This document shows, one piece after another, positions 7,565-15,583 of a stretch of 64,000 nt of DNA; the stretch's first letter is position 1; each line of letters starts with the position of its first letter. This stretch comes from Flavobacteriales bacterium (GTDB taxonomy: Bacteria > Bacteroidota > Bacteroidia > Flavobacteriales_D > Crocinitomicaceae): NCBI GenBank assembly GCA_947449575.1, contig CANFRV010000012.1, positions 1-64,000 on the forward strand, written 5' to 3'. The position numbers and the translations under genes were made by a program. The notes under the pieces are model-generated. The model searched no databases and was not told the origin of the DNA. It saw nothing but the letters and a program-made list of their open reading frames with translations.

Positions 7565-7897
7565 ATGAAGAAGTCAATTTCTCTTTTCATCGGTTTATTT
7601 TCGTTAACAGTAGCGCTGCATTCTTTTGGGCAATCAACGGAAGTAACATGTAATTCTATTTCAACATTGATTAATGGCGTATATCAATCTAAAAATTTAC
7701 GTCTACAAGAAACAAGTAAAAATAGTATTCAGTCGATCACGATTAATTCGAAGGAATATGCATTTAAACCTGTAGATTCTGTTTTTGAAATCGACTTATC
7801 TGACTTGAAGGTTGGTCAAAAGTATACAGTACAAATCACGTATTGTGAAAGTAAAGATGCTCCTTACAAAATTTTAAATCCAGAAGCGTTAAAGTGA
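7565..7897 (+). CDS. Small secreted protein, unknown function
   Basis: A 110-residue protein with a clear signal peptide (residues 1-22, ending SFGQ). The mature part looks beta-rich and has two Cys (VTCNSI and TYCESKD) that could form one disulfide. The family is not recognised. It is 21 bases downstream of the PsbP-like lipoprotein and probably cotranscribed with it. Confidence 0.6.
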   Translation: MKKSISLFIGLFSLTVALHSFGQSTEVTCNSISTLINGVYQSKNLRLQETSKNSIQSITINSKEYAFKPVDSVFEIDLSDLKVGQKYTVQITYCESKDAPYKILNPEALK

Positions 7898-7949
7898 ATT
7901 TCTTGACGTAGTAATCCAGAATTTACATCCAGAAACGGTTGAAATATCT

Positions 7950-7981
7950 TTTGACTTATTTACTTTATTTTAGTACCTTTA
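7950..7981 (+). promoter_or_regulatory. Promoter of the TauE-like exporter gene
   Basis: TTTG (7950-7953), 20 bases, then TACCTTTA (7974-7981), a one-mismatch TAnnTTTG. The -7 element ends 19 bases before the ATG at 8001, so the leader is short. Confidence 0.55.
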
Positions 7982-8000
7982 AACCTATTTAAGTATAGAA

Positions 8001-8774
8001 ATGGAAATCGTACTAATTTCTTTTGTTGCTCTCTTTGCATCGTTGCTTACCTTCTTTTCCGGCTTTGGATTAGGTACTATCCTCTCCACTTTTTTAGCTA
8101 TCTTTTTTCCTATAGAAATAGCGATTGCATTAACAGGAATAGTACATCTTCTCAATAATTTCTTTAAAATCGCCTTGATTGGAAAAAATATTCATTGGAG
8201 AATCGGACTTAGATTTGGTCTCACTGCAGTAGTTGGGGCCTACCTTGGAGCCGAATTACTCACGCATGTCAATGGAGAAATAATCCTTTATAGTTACAAA
8301 ATCGGAGAAAAAGAATTTTCCGTAACACTGATAAAGTTGATTATTTGTTTTCTAATTATTGCTTTCTCACTTTTTGAAATTCTCCCGCGTTTAAAAAATA
8401 TTCAATTCTCAGAAAATAAAAGTTTTCTAGGTGGATTAATTATCGGTTTCTTTGGTGGATTATCGGGTAATCAAGGTGCTTTGAGAAGTGCATTTCTAAT
8501 TCGCTATAAATTGACAAAGGAAAGCTTCATTGCAACTGGTGTTTTAATTGCTTGCTTTATCGACATAACTCGACTTTCAGTATATTTCAATGGGATTTCA
8601 AATATCAACGTCTTAGATAAATTACCTCTACTGATATCAGCTGTATTGTCCGCTTTTATAGGGGCAAACGTTGGAAGTAAACTGTTAAAAAAAGTGACAC
8701 TTTCCTTTGTTCAAAACATAGTAACCGTAATGATTTTACTACTCGCTCTTCTCATTGGGTTTGGTATTATCTAA
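8001..8774 (+). CDS. TauE/SafE-family membrane exporter
   Basis: A 257-residue polytopic membrane protein with about eight hydrophobic helices. The family signatures are seen: SGFGLGTILSTFLAIFFPIE near the N-terminus and a second glycine-rich half, GGLIIGFFGGLSGNQGALRS. TauE/SafE proteins are thought to export sulfite, sulfoacetate or other small sulfur anions. Placement between a persulfide-type cluster and the cbb3 locus supports sulfite export, since sulfite is the product of persulfide oxidation. That substrate is inference. It has its own promoter. Confidence 0.85.
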   Translation: MEIVLISFVALFASLLTFFSGFGLGTILSTFLAIFFPIEIAIALTGIVHLLNNFFKIALIGKNIHWRIGLRFGLTAVVGAYLGAELLTHVNGEIILYSYKIGEKEFSVTLIKLIICFLIIAFSLFEILPRLKNIQFSENKSFLGGLIIGFFGGLSGNQGALRSAFLIRYKLTKESFIATGVLIACFIDITRLSVYFNGISNINVLDKLPLLISAVLSAFIGANVGSKLLKKVTLSFVQNIVTVMILLLALLIGFGII

Positions 8775-8993
8775 AATTAAAAATCTATTTTCTTTTTCAT
8801 TATCCTTTTTTATACATTATTTACAAGGGAAATGAATGATTTGATGATTATTTCACCTAAAAATCAATCCACTAAAAAAATGAAAATCGTTTCAATAGCA
8901 GACAAATAAAAATTATTTTGAAATAAAAAAATGATTTTCGAACTGATGAACATCATTTTTTACCTCTTGGCAATTGCGCTAACTTTGTATGCT

Positions 8994-10364
8994 ATGAATA
9001 ACAAAAATTTATTAATTCAAAAGTACAATGTTCCTGGTCCAAGATACACTTCTTATCCAACGGTACCATTTTGGAAAAACGATGAACTCACTCAAAAAGA
9101 ATGGATTGAGTCGATCAATGTAAATCGAAAAGTATTTAAATCAGATGAAATTAGTTTATATATTCATTTACCCTATTGTGAAAGTTTGTGCACTTTTTGT
9201 GGTTGCCATAAGCGAATTACAAAAAATCATGCCGTCGAAAAACCCTATATCGATACCGTACTAAAAGAATGGAATACTTATCTCTCCCTACTCGATTTTC
9301 AACCAATTATCAAAGAACTTCATTTTGGAGGAGGAACTCCCACATTTTTTAAACCTTCCGAATTAAAACGACTATTGATAGGGCTTTTTAATACAACAAT
9401 AATAGATCCTGACAAACATGAATTAAGTTTTGAAGCACATCCAAATAATACCACGGAAGAACATTTACGCATTTTGTATGACTTTGGATTCAGAAGATTA
9501 AGTTTGGGAATTCAAGATTATAGTCCGATTGTTCAACAAGCAATCAATAGAATTCAACCTTTTGAAAATGTTCAAAAAGCGCATAATATCGCCAAAGAAA
9601 TGGGTTATTCTTCCATTAGTCATGATTTAGTTTTTGGACTTCCCAAGCAGCATTTGGAAGATATTGAATATACCATAGAAAAAACATTGCAATTAATGCC
9701 TGATCGAATTTCTCTCTATAGCTACGCCCATGTTCCGTGGATAAAAGGCAATGGTCAAAGAGGTTATGACGAAAAAGACCTTCCGCAGAGTGAAGAAAAA
9801 AGAGCATTGTATGAGCGGTCAAAAGAATTACTTCAAAAAGCAGGATACGTAGAAGTTGGAATGGATCATTTCGCTTTAAAACACGATGAATTATCAAAAG
9901 CAATGCAGTCAAAATCTTTGCATAGAAATTTCATGGGCTATACAACAAAATCAACGTCGATGATGATAGGACTCGGAATGTCTTCAATTTCTGATAGTTG
10001 GTTTGGATTTGCGCAAAATGAAAAATCAGTTGAAGCGTATAGTGAAATCGTAAATCAAGGAAAACTTCCCATCATTCGAGGTCACTTGCTTTCTGAATTA
10101 GATCTGTTAATACGACGACACATATTAGATTTAATGTGTCATTTCGAAACAACGATTGATCAAGAATCACTTGTTCAAGATTTATTTCCTGCAATAAAAA
10201 ATCGATTATCCGAGTTAATTAATGATGGATTTGTGATCATTCAAGAGCAAAAAATAATACTTACGGAGGAAGGGATTCCTTTTGTCAGAAATTGTTGTAT
10301 GGCATTTGATCAAGATTTGAATGATACAACAAGTAATGAAAAAATGTTTTCAAAAACAGTTTAA
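8994..10364 (+). CDS. hemN: Oxygen-independent coproporphyrinogen III oxidase (radical SAM)
   Basis: A 456-residue radical SAM enzyme that decarboxylates coproporphyrinogen III in haem synthesis without oxygen. The N-terminus has the HemN signature YNVPGPRYTSYPTVPFW. The cluster motif is YCESLCTFCGC (Cys62, 66, 69 and the extra Cys71 typical of HemN). LHFGGGTPTF and the HemN C-terminal domain (LIRRHILDLMCHFET) follow. The frame extends upstream to an ATG at 8931, adding a 21-residue hydrophobic segment not usual for the family, so I choose ATG 8994. Haem supply next to a haem-copper oxidase locus fits low-oxygen growth. Confidence 0.92.
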   Translation: MNNKNLLIQKYNVPGPRYTSYPTVPFWKNDELTQKEWIESINVNRKVFKSDEISLYIHLPYCESLCTFCGCHKRITKNHAVEKPYIDTVLKEWNTYLSLLDFQPIIKELHFGGGTPTFFKPSELKRLLIGLFNTTIIDPDKHELSFEAHPNNTTEEHLRILYDFGFRRLSLGIQDYSPIVQQAINRIQPFENVQKAHNIAKEMGYSSISHDLVFGLPKQHLEDIEYTIEKTLQLMPDRISLYSYAHVPWIKGNGQRGYDEKDLPQSEEKRALYERSKELLQKAGYVEVGMDHFALKHDELSKAMQSKSLHRNFMGYTTKSTSMMIGLGMSSISDSWFGFAQNEKSVEAYSEIVNQGKLPIIRGHLLSELDLLIRRHILDLMCHFETTIDQESLVQDLFPAIKNRLSELINDGFVIIQEQKIILTEEGIPFVRNCCMAFDQDLNDTTSNEKMFSKTV

Positions 10365-10450
10365 ACAAAAAGTAGATGACAAACATTCGACTTTGCAAAA
10401 ATCGTCTGTTATTCAAAAACTACTTCTAAAAATGAAATATCTAGGTAAAA

Positions 10451-12814
10451 ATGAGCGAAATTTGCTATCACTGTGGTGATGATGTTATTGGAAAAGGCTA
10501 TTTTATTGAAGAAAAAAAATTCTGCTGCAATGGTTGCAAAATGGTGTATCAATTACTTCATGATAATAATTTAGATAGCTTTTACACCTTAGAAAACAAA
10601 CCTGGAGTAAAACCAACCAACGCTACAATAAGCAAATATTCCTTTTTAGAAGTAGAGGCAATTAAATCGAAATTCATTGACTATCATGATGAAAACACGG
10701 AAAAAGTCACCTTATTTCTACCCGAAATTCATTGTTCCTCCTGTATCTATTTATTAGAAAATGCCTCAAAAATTCAACCAGCGATTATTTCTTGTCAAGT
10801 TAACTTCGCAAAAAGAGAAGCAATTATTTGTTACAACCCCAATTCGATTAAACTTTCAGAGTTAGCTCTTTTTCTAGATCAAATTGGTTACGCTCCTAAT
10901 TTTGGAAATCGGAAAGAAGCGGAAAAAAAAATGGATAAACAATTCATGTATAAACTGGGGATTGCAGGATTTGCATTTGGTAGTATTATGCTATGGAGTT
11001 TCCCTGAATATTTAGGAATCGAAGACATGAATTCTACATTCAGAAATTTCACGACTATCCTGACGTTAATTGTATCGTTGCCCGTTCTTTTTTACTCCGC
11101 AAACGCCTATTTTATTTCAGCATACAAAGCTATAAAATTCAGGAACCTAAATTTAGATGTACCGATAACACTAGGAATTATTGCGCTTTATTCTCAAAGT
11201 TTATTTACCATATTACACGGAGATGGGCCAGGATATATGGATTCATTTGCTGGATTTATTTTCTTTCTCCTGATTGGAAAATGGTTTCAAAATAAGACCT
11301 ACAAATCACTTTCATTTGAGCGAGATTACACCTCATATTTTCCTGTTGCGGTTACAAAAGTAATGGGAGATTCTGAACAAATAATTGAAATAGAAGATTT
11401 AAAAGTAGCTGATCTATTTATGGTTAGAAATGAGGAAGTAATCCCGTGCGATAGCCAGTTAATGACCACAAAAGCAAAAATAGATTACAGTTTTGTGACG
11501 GGTGAATCAATCCCTATCACCAAAATAAAAGGTGACTTCATCTATGCAGGCGGAAAATTATTAGGGCAAAGAGCGCAATTCAAAGCAATAAAAGAAAGTA
11601 ATCGCAGTCACTTGACCCAATTATGGAATGAAGTAGCAAAAGACGATAAAGAGAAAGATCAAAAAACGATCCAAGATAAAATTTCATTTTACTTTTTATT
11701 GATTATTTTAGTTATTTCACTAGCCGCAGGAATTGGCTGGGCTTTAGTCGATCCTTCCAAAATTACACAAATTGTAGTATCCATTTTAATCGTTGCTTGC
11801 CCATGCGCATTAGCGCTTTCGAGTCCTTTTACCTTTGGAAATATTTTACGGGTTTTAGGAAGAAAAGGATTATACTTAAAGAATGCAAAAGTAATCGAAC
11901 GAATAAATGAAGTCACCGATATCGTTTTTGACAAAACAGGAACATTAACAACAGGAACGCTAGATGGTATTGAATTTATCGGAAAAGAATTATCAGACGT
12001 CGATAAAAAGATACTTATTTCCGTTGCGCATTCATCGACACATCCTCTTTCTAGAGCATTGGTAAACTATTTACATCAGCAGATTACTTCCAAACTTCCT
12101 GAAACATGCGAGTTTGATGAAATTTTAGGCCAAGGAATCTCTGCCATTTGCGATAACAAAAGAATTAAAATCGGCTCCAGAAGTTTTGTTAGTTGTGCTT
12201 CTGATCAGGAAGCAGAAAATGAAACTTCCGTTTTTATTTCCATTGATAATCAATATCTTGGTAAATTTGTGTTTTATTCAGAACTTAGAAGTGGAATATC
12301 AGATATGATTTCTAAATTAACTCCTTTCTCACTTCACGTTTTATCTGGTGATAATGATAAAGACAAAGAACTTCTGTATTCTATTTTTCCAAAAAGCACC
12401 ACTATTCAATTTCATCAATCACCAACGGATAAGCTAACCTATATCGAATCATTAAGACAGCAAGGAAAAAAAATAATGATGATTGGCGATGGTTTGAATG
12501 ATGCTGGAGCATTAGGGAAATCAGATGTGGGAATTGCTGTATCTGAAGATATTTTTCGATTCACACCTTCGTCTGACGCGATTATTGAAGCATCCAAATT
12601 GTACTCGATTCCAAAATTAATTCAACTATCAAAATATTCTAAAGTTGTCTTAAAAAGTTGTCTAACATTCTCAATATCGTACAATATTATCGGTTTAACA
12701 ATTGCCATTTCTGGACAAATGAGTCCGCTTGTTGCAGCTATCTTAATGCCAATCAGTTCAGTTACTGTCGTTTTCTTAAGCACCTTCTTAGTACTACTAA
12801 AAGGAAAGGAATAA
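10451..12814 (+). CDS. ccoI: Copper-transporting P1B-type ATPase for cbb3 oxidase assembly
   Basis: A 787-residue P-type ATPase. The N-terminus has a Cys-rich metal-binding domain (CYHCGD, FCCNGCKMVYQLL) and then an HMA-like domain with CSSC (Cys95, Cys98). Membrane helices follow. The ion path motif is CPC (450-452) in ACPCALALSSPFTFG, the phosphorylation site is DKTGTLT (Asp494), and the hinge is GDGLNDAGAL. CcoI/FixI enzymes export Cu(I) for the CuB centre of cbb3 oxidase. Position directly before ccoS supports this over a general copper efflux role. Confidence 0.93.
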   Translation: MSEICYHCGDDVIGKGYFIEEKKFCCNGCKMVYQLLHDNNLDSFYTLENKPGVKPTNATISKYSFLEVEAIKSKFIDYHDENTEKVTLFLPEIHCSSCIYLLENASKIQPAIISCQVNFAKREAIICYNPNSIKLSELALFLDQIGYAPNFGNRKEAEKKMDKQFMYKLGIAGFAFGSIMLWSFPEYLGIEDMNSTFRNFTTILTLIVSLPVLFYSANAYFISAYKAIKFRNLNLDVPITLGIIALYSQSLFTILHGDGPGYMDSFAGFIFFLLIGKWFQNKTYKSLSFERDYTSYFPVAVTKVMGDSEQIIEIEDLKVADLFMVRNEEVIPCDSQLMTTKAKIDYSFVTGESIPITKIKGDFIYAGGKLLGQRAQFKAIKESNRSHLTQLWNEVAKDDKEKDQKTIQDKISFYFLLIILVISLAAGIGWALVDPSKITQIVVSILIVACPCALALSSPFTFGNILRVLGRKGLYLKNAKVIERINEVTDIVFDKTGTLTTGTLDGIEFIGKELSDVDKKILISVAHSSTHPLSRALVNYLHQQITSKLPETCEFDEILGQGISAICDNKRIKIGSRSFVSCASDQEAENETSVFISIDNQYLGKFVFYSELRSGISDMISKLTPFSLHVLSGDNDKDKELLYSIFPKSTTIQFHQSPTDKLTYIESLRQQGKKIMMIGDGLNDAGALGKSDVGIAVSEDIFRFTPSSDAIIEASKLYSIPKLIQLSKYSKVVLKSCLTFSISYNIIGLTIAISGQMSPLVAAILMPISSVTVVFLSTFLVLLKGKE

Positions 12815-12818
12815 TACT

Positions 12819-12832
12819 GTGATTCACATCAC
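12819..12832. promoter_or_regulatory. Crp/Fnr-type palindromic operator upstream of ccoS
   Basis: GTGAT-TCAC-ATCAC is a perfect inverted repeat in the Crp/Fnr layout (five-base half-sites, four-base spacer). It lies 5 bases after the ccoI stop. Its centre (12825.5) is about 41.5 bases before the expected transcription start near 12867, given the -7 element at 12855, which is the class II activator position. The obvious candidate regulator in the window is the Crp/Fnr protein at 3118. Confidence 0.65.
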
Positions 12833-12854
12833 GTTTTCCTTTGTTAATCGACTC

Positions 12855-12862
12855 TATCTTTA
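12855..12862 (+). promoter_or_regulatory. -7 element of the ccoS-ccoNOQP promoter
   Basis: TATCTTTA is a one-mismatch TAnnTTTG. No well-placed TTTG -33 element is present, as expected for an activator-dependent promoter whose -33 region is covered by the operator at 12819-12832. The leader to ccoS would be about 110 bases. Confidence 0.5.
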
Positions 12863-12975
12863 CAATAAGATTCAAATTTGGAGACATAATTAGGACTGAT
12901 TTCTATCATGTTTTTTTGTTTCATTTTTGAATAAATATCATAAATAGGGAAAATAATTGTCAAGAACTTTGCGCC

Positions 12976-13161
12976 ATGGAAATAATCTATTTGATGTTAA
13001 TCGTGAGCTTAGTAATCGCTTTATTTTTCTTGATTTCCTTTCTGTGGGCAATCAAGTCGGGGCAATACGATGATGACTACACACCTTCAGTTCGAATTCT
13101 TTTTGAAGATGAATTAATAAATAACCAAAATAAAAACAAAAATGGAAATTCAGAAGTTTAG
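12976..13161 (+). CDS. ccoS: cbb3 oxidase maturation protein CcoS
   Basis: A 61-residue protein with one N-terminal transmembrane helix (IIYLMLIVSLVIALFFLISF), then FLWAIKSGQYDD, the CcoS signature, and a polar tail. CcoS is needed to insert haem and copper cofactors into cbb3 oxidase. The last 20 bases overlap the start of ccoN in another frame, so the two are translationally coupled. First gene downstream of the Crp/Fnr-type site. Confidence 0.92.
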   Translation: MEIIYLMLIVSLVIALFFLISFLWAIKSGQYDDDYTPSVRILFEDELINNQNKNKNGNSEV

Positions 13162-15346
13162 TTACGACAACAAGATCGTAAGGAATTTTGCGTATGCAAC
13201 CGTAATTTGGGGAATTACAGGAATGGTTGTAGGATTAATAGCTGCCTTACAGCTTGCTTTCCCCGAATTTTTTAATGATTACTTAGGTTTTAGTTTTCTT
13301 TCGTTTGGTAGAATTAGACCATTGCACACCAATGCAGTGATTTTTGCATTTGTGGGGAATGCTATTTTCATGGGAGTTTATTATTCCTTGCAGCGATTGC
13401 TAAAATCCAGAATGTGGAGTGATAAACTTAGTAAAATTAATTTTTGGGGATGGCAATTCATCATTCTCTGTGCTGTTGCAACCCTTCCTTTTGGGATTAC
13501 ATCTGGTAAAGAATACGCAGAGTTAGAATGGTGGATCGATATATTAATCGCAATTATGTGGGTGGTATTCGGATGGAATATGTTCGCCACGATTTTGACA
13601 AGAAGAGTGAAACATTTATATGTCGCTATTTGGTTTTACATTGCAACATTTGTAACGGTTGCTATTTTACATATTTTTAATTCATTTGAATTACCCGTTT
13701 CTTTCTTTAAAAGTTATTCATGGTATGCTGGAGTACAAGATGCTTTGGTTCAATGGTGGTATGGTCACAATGCGGTTGCCTTCTTCTTAACCACTCCTTT
13801 CTTAGGATTAATGTATTATTTTGTTCCTAAAGCGGCCAATCGTCCCGTGTATTCTTATCGATTGTCAATCGTTCACTTTTGGGCATTAATCTTCTTGTAT
13901 ATTTGGGCTGGGCCGCATCATTTATTGTATTCAGCTTTACCTGACTGGGCGCAAAGTTTAGGCGTTGTTTTTTCTATCATGTTAATTGCGCCTTCTTGGG
14001 GAGGAATGTTGAACGGACTACTTACGCTGAGAGGTGCCTGGGACAGAGTTCGTGACGATGTTATGTTAAAATTCATGGTCGTTGCCTTAACCTGTTATGG
14101 AATGGTGACATTTGAAGGACCGTTATTATCGTTGAAAAATGTAAATGTCATCTCTCATTTCACTGATTGGACAGTAGCTCACGTTCACATTGGAGGACTA
14201 GGATGGAATGGTATGTTTACTTTTGGTATGTTATATTGGCTCTTTCCTCGTCTTTATCAAACCGAATTATATTCTAAAAAATTGGCAAACCAACATTTCT
14301 GGATTGCTACTTTAGGTGTTTTATTGTACGCTATTCCAATGTATTACGCAGGATTTGTACAAGGATTGATGTGGCAAGACTTCAAAGCGGATGGAACGTT
14401 GGCAAATCCTGATTTCTTGGCAACAGTGAAACAAATTAAACCATTCTACATTTTACGTTCGATTGGTGGATTATTATTTATCGTTGGAACTTGCATGATG
14501 TTTTACAACCTTATTAAAACAGCTAAAAAAGGAAGTTTACTTGCAAATGAAGACGCTGAAGCTCCAGACTTAAAAAACACGACTGTTGTTGCTACTAAAG
14601 GTGAATACTGGCACAGAAAAATAGAACGCAGACCTGTAAGAATGATGATTTTCGCTATAATCGTTGTTGCTATTGGAGGACTAGTTCAAATTGTACCTAC
14701 CATGATTGTGAAAAGCAATGTTCCAACAATCGCCAGCGTAAAACCATATACACCTCTTGAGTTAGAAGGACGTGATCTTTATATTCGTGAAGGTTGTTAC
14801 AATTGCCATTCCCAGTTGATTCGCCCATTGCGATTCGAAACTGCACGTTACGGAGATTATTCTAAAGCGGGGGAATTTGTGTATGATCATCCATTCCAAT
14901 GGGGTTCTAAACGTACAGGGCCAGATTTAGCACGTGAAGGTGGAAATATTAAGATTAAGAAAAGTAATTTTTGGCATTATCAACACATGATTCGTCCAAA
15001 AGATATTTCTGATGGATCTATTATGCCTGCATACATTTGGTTAAGAGATAATGATTTGTCGACAGATTTAATCGAAAAGAAAATCAATGCAATGAGAACT
15101 TTAGGAGTTCCTTATGAAGCAGGATACGAGAAAAAAGCGTTAGCGGATTTACAAAAACAAGCGTTAGAAATCGCAACTGATATTGCGAATGAGATAAAGA
15201 GTAAGTTACCTGAAAAAGTACGAAAATCTTACAATTCAAAAGATGAGATTAATAAACTTCAGAAAAAAGAACTTATTGCTTTGATTGCTTATTTGCAGAG
15301 ACTTGGGAAAGATGTATCCATTGAAACAAAAATAAATAATAAGTAA
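13142..15346 (+). CDS. ccoNO: Fused cbb3 cytochrome c oxidase subunit I/II (CcoN-CcoO)
   Basis: A 734-residue fusion. Residues 1-480 are CcoN, the haem-copper subunit: His62 in RPLHTNAV, the CuB ligands in WYGHNAV and AGPHHLLY, and the haem ligands in VAHVHIGGLGW. After a linker and one helix, residues about 515-734 are CcoO, with one haem c site CYNCH (Cys552, Cys555, His556) followed by SQLIRPLRFET, and the axial Met628 in MPAYIWL. It reduces oxygen to water with high affinity while pumping protons. The fusion is common in Bacteroidota. Confidence 0.97.
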   Translation: MEIQKFSYDNKIVRNFAYATVIWGITGMVVGLIAALQLAFPEFFNDYLGFSFLSFGRIRPLHTNAVIFAFVGNAIFMGVYYSLQRLLKSRMWSDKLSKINFWGWQFIILCAVATLPFGITSGKEYAELEWWIDILIAIMWVVFGWNMFATILTRRVKHLYVAIWFYIATFVTVAILHIFNSFELPVSFFKSYSWYAGVQDALVQWWYGHNAVAFFLTTPFLGLMYYFVPKAANRPVYSYRLSIVHFWALIFLYIWAGPHHLLYSALPDWAQSLGVVFSIMLIAPSWGGMLNGLLTLRGAWDRVRDDVMLKFMVVALTCYGMVTFEGPLLSLKNVNVISHFTDWTVAHVHIGGLGWNGMFTFGMLYWLFPRLYQTELYSKKLANQHFWIATLGVLLYAIPMYYAGFVQGLMWQDFKADGTLANPDFLATVKQIKPFYILRSIGGLLFIVGTCMMFYNLIKTAKKGSLLANEDAEAPDLKNTTVVATKGEYWHRKIERRPVRMMIFAIIVVAIGGLVQIVPTMIVKSNVPTIASVKPYTPLELEGRDLYIREGCYNCHSQLIRPLRFETARYGDYSKAGEFVYDHPFQWGSKRTGPDLAREGGNIKIKKSNFWHYQHMIRPKDISDGSIMPAYIWLRDNDLSTDLIEKKINAMRTLGVPYEAGYEKKALADLQKQALEIATDIANEIKSKLPEKVRKSYNSKDEINKLQKKELIALIAYLQRLGKDVSIETKINNK

Positions 15347-15369
15347 ATTTTTAATTTAAAAAATAAAGT

Positions 15370-15579
15370 ATGTTACGTTTTATAACACAAGTATTTAAAG
15401 GGATGGATGGCGTGTCTATTTATCCAATTATCTCGCTTTTGATTTTTGTTATTTTCTTTGTTTCAGTGATGGTTTACGTACTAAAAATGAAGAAAATGGA
15501 AATCGATGAACTGAGTCAAATTCCTTTTGAAACAGAAGAATCAGAGATACAAAATAGAGTAACAACATCAAACAAATAA
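15370..15579 (+). CDS. ccoQ: CcoQ-like small cbb3 oxidase subunit
   Basis: A 69-residue protein with one transmembrane helix (YPIISLLIFVIFFVSVMVYV), then a charged helix (LKMKKMEIDELSQIPFE). Size, topology and place between ccoNO and ccoP match CcoQ/FixQ, which stabilises the complex. Sequence conservation in this family is low, so the call rests mostly on context. Confidence 0.8.
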   Translation: MLRFITQVFKGMDGVSIYPIISLLIFVIFFVSVMVYVLKMKKMEIDELSQIPFETEESEIQNRVTTSNK

Positions 15580-15583
15580 GAAG

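Noticed and set aside
8820-8870. Half-match to a Crp/Fnr site before hemN (TTGATGATTATTTCAC)
   Set aside because: Only one half-site is good and the second arm does not match, so there is no palindrome.
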